Assembly (NCBI GenBank): GCA_900759005.1
Contig: CAAEUQ010000145.1
Span: 1-26,441 of the forward strand
Length of the DNA: 26,441 nucleotides
From: Clostridia bacterium
GTDB lineage: Bacteria > Bacillota > Clostridia > Christensenellales > Aristaeellaceae
Direction: 5' to 3'
Within the stretch, counting starts at the first letter, position 1; each line of letters starts with the position of its first letter. Of this stretch, positions 8,065 through 15,533 are shown piece by piece. A program made the position numbers and the translations under genes. Under the pieces are notes generated by a model, which was not told the DNA's origin, ran no database searches, and worked only from the letters and a program-made list of their open reading frames with translations.

Positions 8065-9129
8065 TTAATTGCCTCCAACGATCTTAATGAGATTGGGAAT
8101 GTTCGTTATATCGTGCCATGTGAGCGCCACGAACAGAATCAGAATCAGCGCAAAGCCGATCAGATGCACCATGCCCTCCTTCTCCGGCGGCACAGGCTTT
8201 CTGCGAATCGCTTCGACAATCAAAAACACCAGCCGTCCGCCGTCCAGCGCCGGAATCGGCAGAAGATTCATGATGCCCAGATTCAGCGAAATCAGGAAGA
8301 TAATATCCCAGATCATGCTGCTGTCGCGCTGAACGACCTCGCTGATCACGACCACTGTGCCGACCGTGCCGGTCATTTCGTCCGCGCCCGTTCCATGGAA
8401 GATCAGGTTTTTCAGCGTCGTAAACATCTGCTCGGTCACGCCCACCATCATTTTGCCGGACGCGGGAATGGCTTCAAAAAAGCCGTAATTGCGCGTGGCG
8501 AACGTCACGCCCAACTGATACGCCTGCGCGCCGTCCTCCGCCTGAATTGCCTTCGGCGAAACGTCGATGGAGAGCGTCTCCCCGCCGCGGCTGACGGTCA
8601 GCGCGATCGTTTCGCCCGTCTGAACGGCTTCGCGCAGCGCCTGCGTGCCGGAAGCGTTATGCGCAATCGCCTCTCCGTTGACCGCCGTGATCTCGTCGCC
8701 GGGCAAGAGCCCCGCTTCCTGCGCCGCAGACGCGTCGACCACCTGTCTGATTTCCGGATACACGTCCGCCGTGGAGAACATACACAATACCACGATTCCC
8801 GTCAGGAACGCCAGCACGAAATTCATCGCGGGGCCGGCGAACACGGTCAAAATCCGCTTCCATACGCTCGCGTTGTTCATCGCGTCCGGCGCGGAATTGT
8901 TTTCGTCCTCGCCGACGAATTTACAGAATCCGCCCAAAGGAATCGCGCGCAGCGAAAACTGCGTGCCCTTATGCTTCCAGCCGAGAATTTTCGGGCCGAA
9001 TCCCACCGAGAATTCCACCACGCCGATGCCGCAAAGCCGTCCGACGATAAAATGTCCGAATTCGTGACAGACGATAATCACGCCCAAAATCACAATCGCC
9101 AGCAGAATATAAAGAATACTGTTCAGCAT
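8065..9129 (-). CDS. rseP: RIP metalloprotease, RseP/site-2 protease family
   Basis: A membrane-embedded zinc protease (354 residues; RasP in Bacillus) that cleaves anti-sigma factors and signal peptides within the membrane. HEFGH at residues 22-26 in the first membrane helix is the zinc site. AGPAMNFVLAF follows, then a PDZ domain (EAGLLPGDEITAVNGEAIAHNA, LTVSRGGETLSIDV). Near residue 295, NLLPIPALDGGRLVF supplies the third zinc ligand. I chose the ATG at 9129 (MLNSILYILLA) because GGGAGG precedes it; the frame stays open upstream for 30 more codons, but those run into the 40-bp repeat array. It sits between dxr and ispG as in many Firmicutes, and its stop abuts the ispG ATG. Confidence 0.96.
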   Translation of the reverse strand: MLNSILYILLAIVILGVIIVCHEFGHFIVGRLCGIGVVEFSVGFGPKILGWKHKGTQFSLRAIPLGGFCKFVGEDENNSAPDAMNNASVWKRILTVFAGPAMNFVLAFLTGIVVLCMFSTADVYPEIRQVVDASAAQEAGLLPGDEITAVNGEAIAHNASGTQALREAVQTGETIALTVSRGGETLSIDVSPKAIQAEDGAQAYQLGVTFATRNYGFFEAIPASGKMMVGVTEQMFTTLKNLIFHGTGADEMTGTVGTVVVISEVVQRDSSMIWDIIFLISLNLGIMNLLPIPALDGGRLVFLIVEAIRRKPVPPEKEGMVHLIGFALILILFVALTWHDITNIPNLIKIVGGN

Positions 9130-9180
9130 TGAACCCTCCCGAGAATTTGCTTTGCGCGCGGTTTGGAACATCATTTTAGC

Positions 9181-9485
9181 TGCGCGGCGTTTCCGCGCGC
9201 TTTCCAACGCTCCGTCCACCTGCGCGGCATTTCCGCGCGCCTTCTGATTCGCCGTTCATCAGTGCGGCGTTTCCGCGCGCTTTCCAACGCACCGTCCACC
9301 TGCGCGGCGCTTCCGCGCGCTTTCCGATTCGCCGTCCACCTGCGCGGCGTTTCCGCGCGCTTTCCGATTCGCCGTCCACCTGCGCGGCGTTTCCGCGCGC
9401 TTTCTGATTCGCCGTCCACCTGCGCGGCGTTTCCGTGCGCTTTCCAACGCTCCGTCCACCTGCGCGGCGTTTCCGCGCGCTTTCT
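9181..9485. repeat. 40-bp tandem repeat array with a hairpin in each unit
   Basis: Seven full gapless units start at 9181, 9221, 9261, 9301, 9341, 9381 and 9421. A 25-base partial copy starts at 9461. Each begins TGCGCGGCGTTTCCGCGCGC, containing GCGCGG and CCGCGC arms around a 5-base loop, and most full units end CCGTCCACC. The arms are perfect in six of eight copies; units 3 and 7 each have one substitution. Two subtypes differ in an 8-base block: CCAACGC-type in units 1, 3 and 7, and GATTCG-type in units 2, 4, 5 and 6. Because 40 is not a multiple of 3 and ribosome-binding sites lie elsewhere, this is noncoding, within the dxr-rseP gap. It is not a CRISPR array: there are no unique spacers. 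Confidence 0.97.
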
Positions 9486-9536
9486 GGCGCGCGTTCAGCG
9501 GCTATACGTTTCCCGCGCGTATTTCCCCCGCGCGGT

Positions 9537-10676
9537 TTACCGCCCCAGCAATCCTTTCGCGCATTCTCTTGCGCGCGCGTCCGCCTGATACACTTCGGCG
9601 ATGGAATGGATTTCCGTTTGCGCGCAATGATCGAGCGTTTCCGAAATCGTGCGCGCAATGCGTCCGAACGGGATTTCCCGATTCAGAAACGCCGCGACGG
9701 CGACCTCGTTCGCTCCGTTCAGGATCACCGGCGCGCTTCCGCCCGCCTTCAGCGCGTCGATCGCCGTTTTCAGGCTCGGGAAGCGCTCGAAATCCGGATC
9801 GCGGAACGTGAGCTTTGCCAAAGACGCAAAATCCAGCGGCTTTGCGTCGTAGGGCAGGCGCTCCGGATAGCCCATCGCATAGCCGATTGGCCCGCGCATA
9901 TCGGGATTGCCCAGCTGCGCCAGCACCGCGCCGTCCTCAAATTCGATCATCGAATGAATCACGCTCTCCGGATGCACAACGACGTTGATCCGCTCCGCCG
10001 GCATGGAAAACAGGTAATGCGCCTCGATCACCTCGAGCCCCTTATTCACCATCGTGGCGCAATCGACGGTGATCTTCGCGCCCATTTTCCAGTTCGGATG
10101 CTTGAGCACGTCCTCGACCGAAGCCGTCTGAATCGCGTCCCTGCTCCAGTCGCGCAGCGCGCCGCCGGACGCGGTCAAATGCAATCGGCGAACGGGATTG
10201 CCCATCTGCGCCTGAAGGCACTGGAAGATTGCCGAATGCTCGCTGTCCACCGGCAGCAGCGGCTTATTCAGCCGCTTCGCCTTTTCCATAACCAGATTTC
10301 CGCCCGTGACCAGCGCTTCCTTATTTGCCAGAAGCACGCGCTCCGAAACGTCCAGCGCCGCAAGCACAGCGTCCAGCCCCGCGATTCCGACGATCGCGCA
10401 CAGCGCGTCCTGCGATTTTGCCGCCTTCAGCGCGTTTACGCACGCGTCATGCCCAAAAAACCATTCGCAGAAGCGCAAATCCTCCGGAATTTCGTCCGGC
10501 TCGCAGACGAGCGCCGCCGCAGCGGGCCGAAATTCGCGCACGAGATCAAACAGCTTTTCCTTCGACGCGTTCGCCGCCAGACAATTTACATAGAATCGCT
10601 CCGGATACCGCCGCGCCAGATCCAGCGTCTGCGTTCCGATCGAGCCGGTCGCGCCCAATACCGCTATCGTTCGCAT
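9537..10676 (-). CDS. dxr: 1-deoxy-D-xylulose 5-phosphate reductoisomerase
   Basis: DXR (IspC) converts DXP to MEP with NADPH and a divalent metal, the first committed step of the MEP pathway and the target of fosmidomycin. 379 residues, near the usual length. The N-terminus has the NADPH-binding AVLGATGSIGTQTLDL. The active-site parts are VLLANKEALVTGG, PVDSEHSAIFQCLQ, LTASGGALRDW, and the later MVNKGLEVIEAHYLF with VVHPESVIHSMIEF. GAGGTG lies 8 bases before the ATG, overlapping the end of cdsA, whose stop is 6 bases upstream. The downstream neighbour rseP starts about 400 bases away across the 40-bp repeat array, an unusually wide gap for this operon. Confidence 0.98.
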   Translation of the reverse strand: MRTIAVLGATGSIGTQTLDLARRYPERFYVNCLAANASKEKLFDLVREFRPAAAALVCEPDEIPEDLRFCEWFFGHDACVNALKAAKSQDALCAIVGIAGLDAVLAALDVSERVLLANKEALVTGGNLVMEKAKRLNKPLLPVDSEHSAIFQCLQAQMGNPVRRLHLTASGGALRDWSRDAIQTASVEDVLKHPNWKMGAKITVDCATMVNKGLEVIEAHYLFSMPAERINVVVHPESVIHSMIEFEDGAVLAQLGNPDMRGPIGYAMGYPERLPYDAKPLDFASLAKLTFRDPDFERFPSLKTAIDALKAGGSAPVILNGANEVAVAAFLNREIPFGRIARTISETLDHCAQTEIHSIAEVYQADARARECAKGLLGR

Positions 10677-10682
10677 TCAAAA

Positions 10683-11555
10683 TCACCTCATGATCTGAAA
10701 AAACACCGCGCAAACCGCGCCGCAGAACAGAATGCCGTCGAACCGATCCATGATTCCGCCGTGGCCGGGAAAGATTGTTCCGTAATCCTTCACGCCGCAA
10801 TGACGCTTCACCAGCGACGCGGTCAGGTCCCCGATCTGCGACATCGCGCCCGCGAACACGCCCATCATCGCAAAGCCGGGAATCGAAAACTCCGCTTCCG
10901 CTTCGCCGATTCGAAGGGCCTGCGCGACGCCCGCCGCCTGCGCCCAGTCGAGCAGCCATGCGACCAGCATCGCGAACACTGCGCTCGCAATCAGACCGCC
11001 GATCGAGCCTTCGATCGTCTTTTTCGGGCTGATTTCGGGCGAGAGCTTATGTTTGCCCAGCGCCATGCCGGTAAACAGCGCGAACACATCGTTGATCGAC
11101 GCTAAAAAGAACGCGATCAGCAATGCCGCCAGCGCCATCGCGGCATTCGGAATGTCCTGAAGCGACGCGAGCATCGAAAACAGAAATCCCGGATACGCCA
11201 TTGGCAGTACCGTTGCTGAAAGCGCCGGAAAATCCACCCTTCCGCGCAGCACAATCGCGCTTAGCCCCAGCAGAAGCCCGATCACAAGCGCCGTCGCCGG
11301 CGCGTTCATCGTTTTCAGCCATTCGGGGGCGTTTGGAAGCTGCACAAGCGCCTCGAGCGCAATCGCAAGCACGGCATAGACATACCCCGCCCATTCCGCA
11401 GGCTTCGCGCCGGTTTTTTTGATCGCGCGATAGACCTCGAACATCCCGATCAACATCGCCGCGAGCATCAGCGCCCGCAGCGCCCAGCCCCGCAGATAGA
11501 TTCCCCCCAGAATGATCGCGGTAAACACCGCGCCCGTAATCACGCGCTTGAGCAT
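10683..11555 (-). CDS. cdsA: phosphatidate cytidylyltransferase
   Basis: CdsA makes CDP-diacylglycerol from phosphatidic acid and CTP, the branch point of phospholipid synthesis, in the membrane. About 290 residues with many hydrophobic segments. The family signature is at the C-terminus: SLVKRHCGVKDYGTIFPGHG followed by GIMDRFDG, plus an upstream GDLTAS. Two ATGs compete. The one at 11561 touches GGAGG directly, while the one at 11555 (MLKRVITGAV) has six bases of spacing, so I prefer 11555. It lies 36 bases after uppS and 6 bases before dxr. Its substrate is the product pathway fed by PlsY, which is encoded further right on the other strand. Confidence 0.96.
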   Translation of the reverse strand: MLKRVITGAVFTAIILGGIYLRGWALRALMLAAMLIGMFEVYRAIKKTGAKPAEWAGYVYAVLAIALEALVQLPNAPEWLKTMNAPATALVIGLLLGLSAIVLRGRVDFPALSATVLPMAYPGFLFSMLASLQDIPNAAMALAALLIAFFLASINDVFALFTGMALGKHKLSPEISPKKTIEGSIGGLIASAVFAMLVAWLLDWAQAAGVAQALRIGEAEAEFSIPGFAMMGVFAGAMSQIGDLTASLVKRHCGVKDYGTIFPGHGGIMDRFDGILFCGAVCAVFFQIMR

Positions 11556-11591
11556 TTTCATCCTCCGTTTTTTAAGCCGTATCGCCTGAAT

Positions 11592-12401
11592 TTATGCGTT
11601 TCCGAACCTGCGCTTGCGCATGGAATACGTTCTGAGCGAATTCAGATACGCCGCGCGATCGTAATCCGGCCAATAGACCTTTTCAAACACCATTTCGGTA
11701 TACGCCGTCTGCCACGGCAGGAAATTGGAAAGCCGCATCTCGCCGCTGGTGCGGATCAGAAGATCCACGTCCGGCTGACCGGCGGTATAGAGCTCGGATT
11801 CAAACGCGGTCTCGTCGATCGCGTCCAATTCCATTTCTCCGTTTTTCACCTTTCCGGCAATCGCCTTCGCCGCGCGGACGAGCTCCGCCCGCCCGCCGTA
11901 ATTCAGCGCGATGTTCAGGTTCAGTCCCGTGTTGTCCTTCGTGCGCTCCATCGCCTTTTTCACAGCGTCGCGCTGCGCCTCGGGAAGCCCTTCGACATTT
12001 CCCAGAATGCGGATGCGCACGTTCTTTTCGTCCAGCTCGTCGATCTCGGAGGCGAAGTATTTAAGCAAAAGCCCCATCAGCGCGCTCACTTCCTCCTTCG
12101 ACCGCGACCAGTTCTCCGTCGAGAACGCGTAAATCGTCAAATGCTTAATGCCCCAATCGTCGCTCGCACGAATGATGCCGCGCACCGCCTCCGTGCCCGC
12201 CGCGTGACCTGCCGACCGCGGAAGACCGCGCTGCACCGCCCATCTGCCGTTGCCGTCCATGATAATCGCCACGTGTCTGGGCAAATTGTCCGGCGGCAGC
12301 GCCTGCTGCGTCGCCGCGCCGGGCGCAACCGGAACGGTTATGTATTTCGTTTTACCCCGAAGCATATTCTGCATGAGCTTTCCCAGCTTTTCCGCGAACA
12401 T
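11592..12401 (-). CDS. uppS: isoprenyl transferase (undecaprenyl diphosphate synthase)
   Basis: A cis-prenyltransferase that elongates farnesyl diphosphate with IPP to the C55 lipid carrier used for cell-wall and polysaccharide synthesis. 269 residues, with an N-terminal extension of about 40 residues before the catalytic HVAIIMDGNGRWA (Asp near 49). Further motifs are GLPRSAGHAAGTEAV, LTIYAFSTENWSRSKEEV, NIALNYGGRAELV and, near the end, DLLIRTSGEMRLSNFLPWQ. AGAGGAGG lies 7 bases before the ATG. It shares the operon with dxr and ispG, which make its IPP substrate. Chain length cannot be read from sequence; the undecaprenyl role is inferred from context. Confidence 0.96.
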   Translation of the reverse strand: MFAEKLGKLMQNMLRGKTKYITVPVAPGAATQQALPPDNLPRHVAIIMDGNGRWAVQRGLPRSAGHAAGTEAVRGIIRASDDWGIKHLTIYAFSTENWSRSKEEVSALMGLLLKYFASEIDELDEKNVRIRILGNVEGLPEAQRDAVKKAMERTKDNTGLNLNIALNYGGRAELVRAAKAIAGKVKNGEMELDAIDETAFESELYTAGQPDVDLLIRTSGEMRLSNFLPWQTAYTEMVFEKVYWPDYDRAAYLNSLRTYSMRKRRFGNA

Positions 12402-12428
12402 TCTGCCGCCTCCTCTGCGATGCGATAA

Positions 12429-12450
12429 TGGGCAGCCCGCGGGCTGCCCA
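12429..12450. repeat. GC-rich palindrome between frr and uppS
   Basis: A perfect 22-base palindrome: GGGCAGCCCG and its complement, flanked by a T-A pair. It sits 27 bases past the frr stop and 27 bases before the uppS start. No T run follows on either strand, so it is not a canonical terminator. It could act as an mRNA processing or attenuation structure within the operon. Confidence 0.8.
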
Positions 12451-12477
12451 ATGAAAAATGTGGAATCGTTTTTCGGG

Positions 12478-13035
12478 TTAAACCGCCATGATCTCCTTTT
12501 CCTTGTCCGCGCCGATGCGGTCGAGCTCCTTGACGTGGTTGTCGGTAACTTTCTGAAGCTCCGTTTCCGCGGTCTTCTGCTCGTCCTCGGTGATCACGGA
12601 ATCCTTCTTCATCTTCTTGATGGCTTCCATCGCGTCGCGGCGAATCGCGCGAACGGCGACCTTGCCCTCTTCAACCTGCTTGCGAACCTGCTTGCAAAGC
12701 TCCTTGCGGCGCTCCTCGTTCAGTTCCGGAACGAGCAGACGAACGACCTTGCCGTCGTTGGACGGGTTAATGCCGATGTCGGATTTCTGAATTGCCTTTT
12801 CGATCGGCCCGATCATCTTCGGCTCCCACGGCGCGATCACGAGCATCCGCGGTTCCGGAGAGGAAATATTGCCGATCTGGTTCAGCGGCGTGGGCGTTCC
12901 GTAGTAATCCACGGTGATCTTATCGAGGATCTGCGGATTGGCGCGGCCCGCGCGCAGGGTGCTCAGATCCTTCTGAATTACGGAAATGGTCTTGTCCATC
13001 TTTTCGCCGGCCGTCTTGATCGTCTCTTTATACAT
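12478..13035 (-). CDS. frr: ribosome recycling factor
   Basis: RRF splits post-termination ribosomes together with EF-G. The ATG at 13035 gives 185 residues, the classic length. It is preferred over the ATG at 13041 because GGAGGG abuts that one but lies 6 bases before 13035. The sequence shows MDKTISVIQKDLSTLRAGRA near the start, then VDYYGTPTPLNQIGNIS, WEPKMIGPIEKAIQKSDIG and EERRKELCKQVRKQVEEGKV, all typical. frr leads the operon here. pyrH and tsf, which usually precede it in Bacillota, are absent from the adjoining sequence, and a candidate promoter lies just upstream. Confidence 0.98.
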   Translation of the reverse strand: MYKETIKTAGEKMDKTISVIQKDLSTLRAGRANPQILDKITVDYYGTPTPLNQIGNISSPEPRMLVIAPWEPKMIGPIEKAIQKSDIGINPSNDGKVVRLLVPELNEERRKELCKQVRKQVEEGKVAVRAIRRDAMEAIKKMKKDSVITEDEQKTAETELQKVTDNHVKELDRIGADKEKEIMAV

Positions 13036-13085
13036 GATCATCCCTCCAAATGTTCAAAGCGCATTCACGCTATTTTTCTGCATAT

Positions 13086-13114
13086 ATTGTATCGTATCTT
13101 CAGCAAATGTGCAA
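13086..13114 (-). promoter_or_regulatory. candidate sigma-A promoter of the frr operon
   Basis: On the minus strand TTGCAC, 17 bases, then TACAAT. The -10 matches five of six consensus bases and the -35 matches three of six. It lies about 50 bases upstream of the frr start codon and would serve the whole frr-to-MATE operon. The position is convincing, but the -35 is weak. Confidence 0.5.
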
Positions 13115-13338
13115 GCAAATTTTTTCCGCTTTGGAAAATCGAAGATTGGCCGGAGGATGAAGGGAGCATTTTTTGTCCGGAAATGCGCGCGTGGATCCGC
13201 ACGGATTCGGATGCACGCTGAGCGAACTGCGTGCGGTATCGGCGCTGCCGCTTCGAGCGCCCGATACAGGAAATCCCACGCCTGTTTTACAGCTTGATTC
13301 GCCCCATGAAATCGACCAACGAAGCGCCGAAATCCGCC
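13115..13338. other. gap between the DnaD-domain gene and frr, no gene called
   Basis: About 220 bases with no well-supported gene. The short minus-strand frames are low-complexity or shadow-like and lack ribosome sites. Just past the stop of the DnaD-domain gene, the +1 frame of the same strand reads ADEADFGASLVDFMGRIKL before a stop. This may be a frameshifted former end of that gene, or chance. Confidence 0.4.
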
Positions 13339-14121
13339 TCATCCGCCGCTCAGATCAACGAACAGGTCAGCGTAGTCCGAATCGCTGTAGGCGCGCTGGG
13401 CATAGAGGAGCGCGGGGTTTTCCGGCGCGCCGGACTTATATCCGCTTCCGCCGGTTTTGCTGCGCGCGTCACGGTCAGCTTTGGCGGCTTCGAGGGTGAA
13501 TATGCTCCTCTCCACCCATACGGACAGTATCGCGCGAACATACGTCCATTTGGGCACGCCGTTGGCGCACGCAATATCAACGGCGAGACGGATAACATCC
13601 TCCGGCAGACTTTCGGCGAAGAAACGGAGATCGTCGATGTTGCCGGGTGACATCGCCTGAAGGTTATCGCACACATACATTTCGAGCGCTTCGGTATCGT
13701 CGCTGTCCGCATTGTCTCCTTCCGTCGCCGCTGCGGATGCTTCTTTGTCTTCTGCCTTTATCTTCTTTTCTTCGTCTTCCGTCTTTATCTTCTTTTCTTT
13801 TTCTTCTTTCTTCGTCGTTTTGCCTGTCTTTGCTTCAGGATTCCGGCAAATGCCAGAATCCCGTTTCGCCGCCTTTGCCCTTGCGCCGGCGCGGCCGCAT
13901 TCCGCGCGCGTTTCCACGATCGCGGCATACCTGTCGCTATCGCGCGCGATCTGTGCCCGATAGACCGGAAACAGGAATCGCTCGTTGCCGGACATTGCGC
14001 CGTCGGTATCGCCGAATTCGCCGTAAGCGAGCATCTGGCGCACCAGCCGCCCGATCTCCGCATCCGTCAGCGCAGAGGTTTCCTCTCTGAAACTGAAAAA
14101 CAGCTTGATATAGCTTTGCAT
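13339..14121 (-). CDS. phage-type replisome organiser with DnaD-like C-terminal domain
   Basis: 260 residues. The N-terminus (SYIKLFFSFREETSALTDAE, IGRLVRQMLAYGEFGD, then MSGNERFLFPVYRAQIARD) looks like the DUF6291/replisome-organiser N-terminal domain of phage and mobile-element replication proteins. A charged Lys/Glu-rich linker at about 90-135 follows. The C-terminal part (LEMYVCDNLQAMSPGNIDDL, GVPKWTYVRAILSVWVERSI) resembles DnaD domains, which load or remodel initiation complexes on DNA. GGGAGG lies before the ATG. It is alone: there is no integrase, helicase loader or capsid gene beside it. It sits directly behind ssrA, a common integration target, so a mobile-element remnant is likely. 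The domain calls are by eye. Confidence 0.7.
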   Translation of the reverse strand: MQSYIKLFFSFREETSALTDAEIGRLVRQMLAYGEFGDTDGAMSGNERFLFPVYRAQIARDSDRYAAIVETRAECGRAGARAKAAKRDSGICRNPEAKTGKTTKKEEKEKKIKTEDEEKKIKAEDKEASAAATEGDNADSDDTEALEMYVCDNLQAMSPGNIDDLRFFAESLPEDVIRLAVDIACANGVPKWTYVRAILSVWVERSIFTLEAAKADRDARSKTGGSGYKSGAPENPALLYAQRAYSDSDYADLFVDLSGG

Positions 14122-14492
14122 CGTTCACCCTCCCAGCCGGATTATCGCATATCCCGCTCGTCATTTTCGTCAAAATAAGCGTAAAATGCGAATCGGCAAA
14201 AAGCGTGAACGTCCAGTAATGCCCCTGACGCATCGCAAGTCTCATGCTCCGCTTGCGGGCTGTTACAGAGCATCCAATGATCCTTTTGTTACTTATTGCA
14301 GTCATTCCATGTCGCCAAATATCCGAAACTGATCCAGAAACGATCTCTTCGCAGAATTCTCTGACAGATCGACCGTGAAATATCTTTTAAGGGTGACCGG
14401 CATCTCACAGCAACAATTATTGACGGCGTTTCTCAAAATATTTTGAACGTAAAAAAATAAAACGTGTACTAAAGTGTGTACCGATTCAAATG
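14122..14492. other. 370-base stretch downstream of ssrA without a recognisable gene
   Basis: Lower in GC and less codon-like than its surroundings. A minus-strand frame entering from ssrA ends with PVTLKRYFTVDLSENSAKRS and a short tail, stopping at 14302. I do not recognise it; it could be the degraded end of an integrase-like gene. GTGTACTAAAGTGTGTAC near 14464-14481 is a near-palindrome. No copy of the ssrA 3' end was seen that would mark an attachment site. Confidence 0.4.
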
Positions 14493-14527
14493 AAAAACGC
14501 CCGAAGCCGTAATGGTTGGGCGTTTTT
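14493..14527 (-). terminator. bidirectional rho-independent terminator after ssrA
   Basis: AAAAACGCCC (14493-14502) and GGGCGTTTTT (14518-14527) form a perfect 10-bp stem with a 15-base loop and T runs in both directions. It begins 8 bases past the mature tmRNA 3' end on the minus strand. Confidence 0.85.
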
Positions 14528-14534
14528 TGGGAAG

Positions 14535-14882
14535 TGGAGCCGAGGGGAGTCGAACCCCTGTCCGAAGACCGGACGAACGAAGCTTCTCCGAGCGCAGTCC
14601 GTGATTTGACATTCCCTCTGCCGGACTCCCGCGGACAGGATGCCGGTTTTAGTAGCTTCATAAAATCCCGCCGACCGCAAAGCTTAAGCCGGCTGGTTCC
14701 CTGCTTTTCTGACACCGCTTGCCTACGCCGCAGGAGGCTTAGGGGCGACGTTTCGCATTAAGCTGCGAAAGCTACGTTTTCGTAGTTGTCAGTTAATCTT
14801 TAAGTCCCGTTTTTGAGGCAGTCCAGGGCTGCCGCTCGCTTCTCCGCCCTTCCGCATCCCCGTCGAAACCATTTACGGCCCC
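14535..14882 (-). ncRNA. ssrA: transfer-messenger RNA (tmRNA)
   Basis: tmRNA rescues stalled ribosomes with SmpB and adds a degradation tag. The 5' end at 14882 reads GGGGCCGTAAATGG followed by TTTCGACGGGG, the usual bacterial start. The 3' part has the T arm AGGGGTTCGACTCCCCT and the acceptor strand CGGCTCC, which pairs with GGGGCCG (one G-U). The length of 348 bases is typical of one-piece tmRNA. The discriminator A at 14535 is followed by CTT, so CCA is not encoded and must be added. The internal open reading frame encodes the tag. smpB lies 42 bases upstream on the same strand. Confidence 0.97.
14758..14790 (-). other. tmRNA tag-peptide reading frame
   Basis: From GAC at 14790 the frame reads DNYENVAFAA and then TAA. 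With the charging alanine the tag would be ADNYENVAFAA. The ending AFAA replaces the usual ALAA but remains a hydrophobic ClpXP/ClpAP-type degron. The choice of GAC as resume codon is inferred from its position after the ACT upstream; a start one codon earlier is less likely. Confidence 0.85.
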
Positions 14883-14924
14883 GCGTGAATGGGAAACGCG
14901 CTGTTTGGAAACCGATCGTGGAAA

Positions 14925-15392
14925 TCACCCGCGCCCCGCCATCGTGCGCTCGATATCGCGCTTCGCGTCGCGCTTTGCCATATCGTCGCGCTTGTCGTAG
15001 AGCTTTTTGCCTTTGCAGAGGGCGAGTTCGAGCTTCATCCTGCCGTCTTTTAAGTAAATCGACAGCGGAATCAGCGAAAGCCCCTGCTGCATCACGCTCT
15101 GCTGCGCCTTGCGGATTTCCGATTTGTGCATCAGAAGGCGCTTCGGGCGCATCGGGTCGGTATTGAAAATATTGCCGTTTTCATAGGGGCTGATGTGCAT
15201 TCCCTGAACGAGCATTTCGCCGTTTTTCACCTGCGCGAAGCTGTCCTTCAGGTTGCATTTGCCCATGCGGAGGGATTTGACCTCCGTTCCGCGCAATTCA
15301 ATGCCGGCTTCCCACGTATCGAGAACGAAATAATCATGCCGCGCACGGCGGTTCTGCACGATCACCTTTACGCCCTTCTGCGGCAAGGCCAT
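14925..15392 (-). CDS. smpB: SsrA-binding protein SmpB
   Basis: 155 residues. SmpB binds the tRNA-like domain of tmRNA and delivers it to stalled ribosomes. Visible motifs are VIVQNRRARHDYFVLDTWEA, GIELRGTEVKSLRMGKCNL, SPYENGNIFNTDPMRPKRLL and LSIYLKDGRMKLELALCKGK. The C-terminal basic tail (KRDDMAKRDAKRDIERTM) fills the empty mRNA channel in the family. GGGGAGGGA lies just before the ATG. A good promoter is upstream, and ssrA follows after 42 bases, so the two are likely co-transcribed up to the terminator behind ssrA. Confidence 0.98.
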   Translation of the reverse strand: MALPQKGVKVIVQNRRARHDYFVLDTWEAGIELRGTEVKSLRMGKCNLKDSFAQVKNGEMLVQGMHISPYENGNIFNTDPMRPKRLLMHKSEIRKAQQSVMQQGLSLIPLSIYLKDGRMKLELALCKGKKLYDKRDDMAKRDAKRDIERTMAGRG

Positions 15393-15418
15393 TCCCTCCC
15401 CTTCGCGTTTCTTCCAAT

Positions 15419-15447
15419 ATTATAGCACGTTTTCGATCTCTTGTAAA
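15419..15447 (-). promoter_or_regulatory. sigma-A promoter of smpB-ssrA
   Basis: On the minus strand TTTACA, a 17-base spacer, then TATAAT. The -10 is a perfect match and the -35 matches five of six. It lies about 27 bases upstream of the smpB ATG. Confidence 0.8.
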
Positions 15448-15478
15448 CGCCCGCGCGGGAATTTTTGAAACGGCGGGC

Positions 15479-15533
15479 GGGCGGTGCCCGCAGACGCTTG
15501 CTGCCGCGCTTGGTCGGGGCGATTTTGAATCGG
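15479..15533. repeat. imperfect direct repeat, copy 1 of 2
   Basis: A 55-base segment that aligns without gaps to 15650-15704 with 9 differences (46 of 55 identical). The shared core is GCGCTTGGTCGGGGCGA followed by a TTTGAAT-containing end. The phrase TCGGGGCGATTTT recurs near 17798. It overlaps the left arm of the hairpin at 15521-15549. Confidence 0.85.

Noticed and set aside
9181..9485. CRISPR array
   Set aside because: The units are contiguous with no unique spacers, and the variable 8-base block has only two main versions; no cas genes are nearby.
9163..9658. Arg-rich open frames across the 40-bp array on both strands
   Set aside because: They arise because a 40-base repeat lacking stops stays open in several frames. 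There is no ribosome-binding site, and the frame shifts meaning between units.
14302..14715. 137-codon minus-strand gene running through ssrA
   Set aside because: Most of it is tmRNA sequence read as protein; only the tail beyond ssrA might be a remnant, and I cannot identify it.
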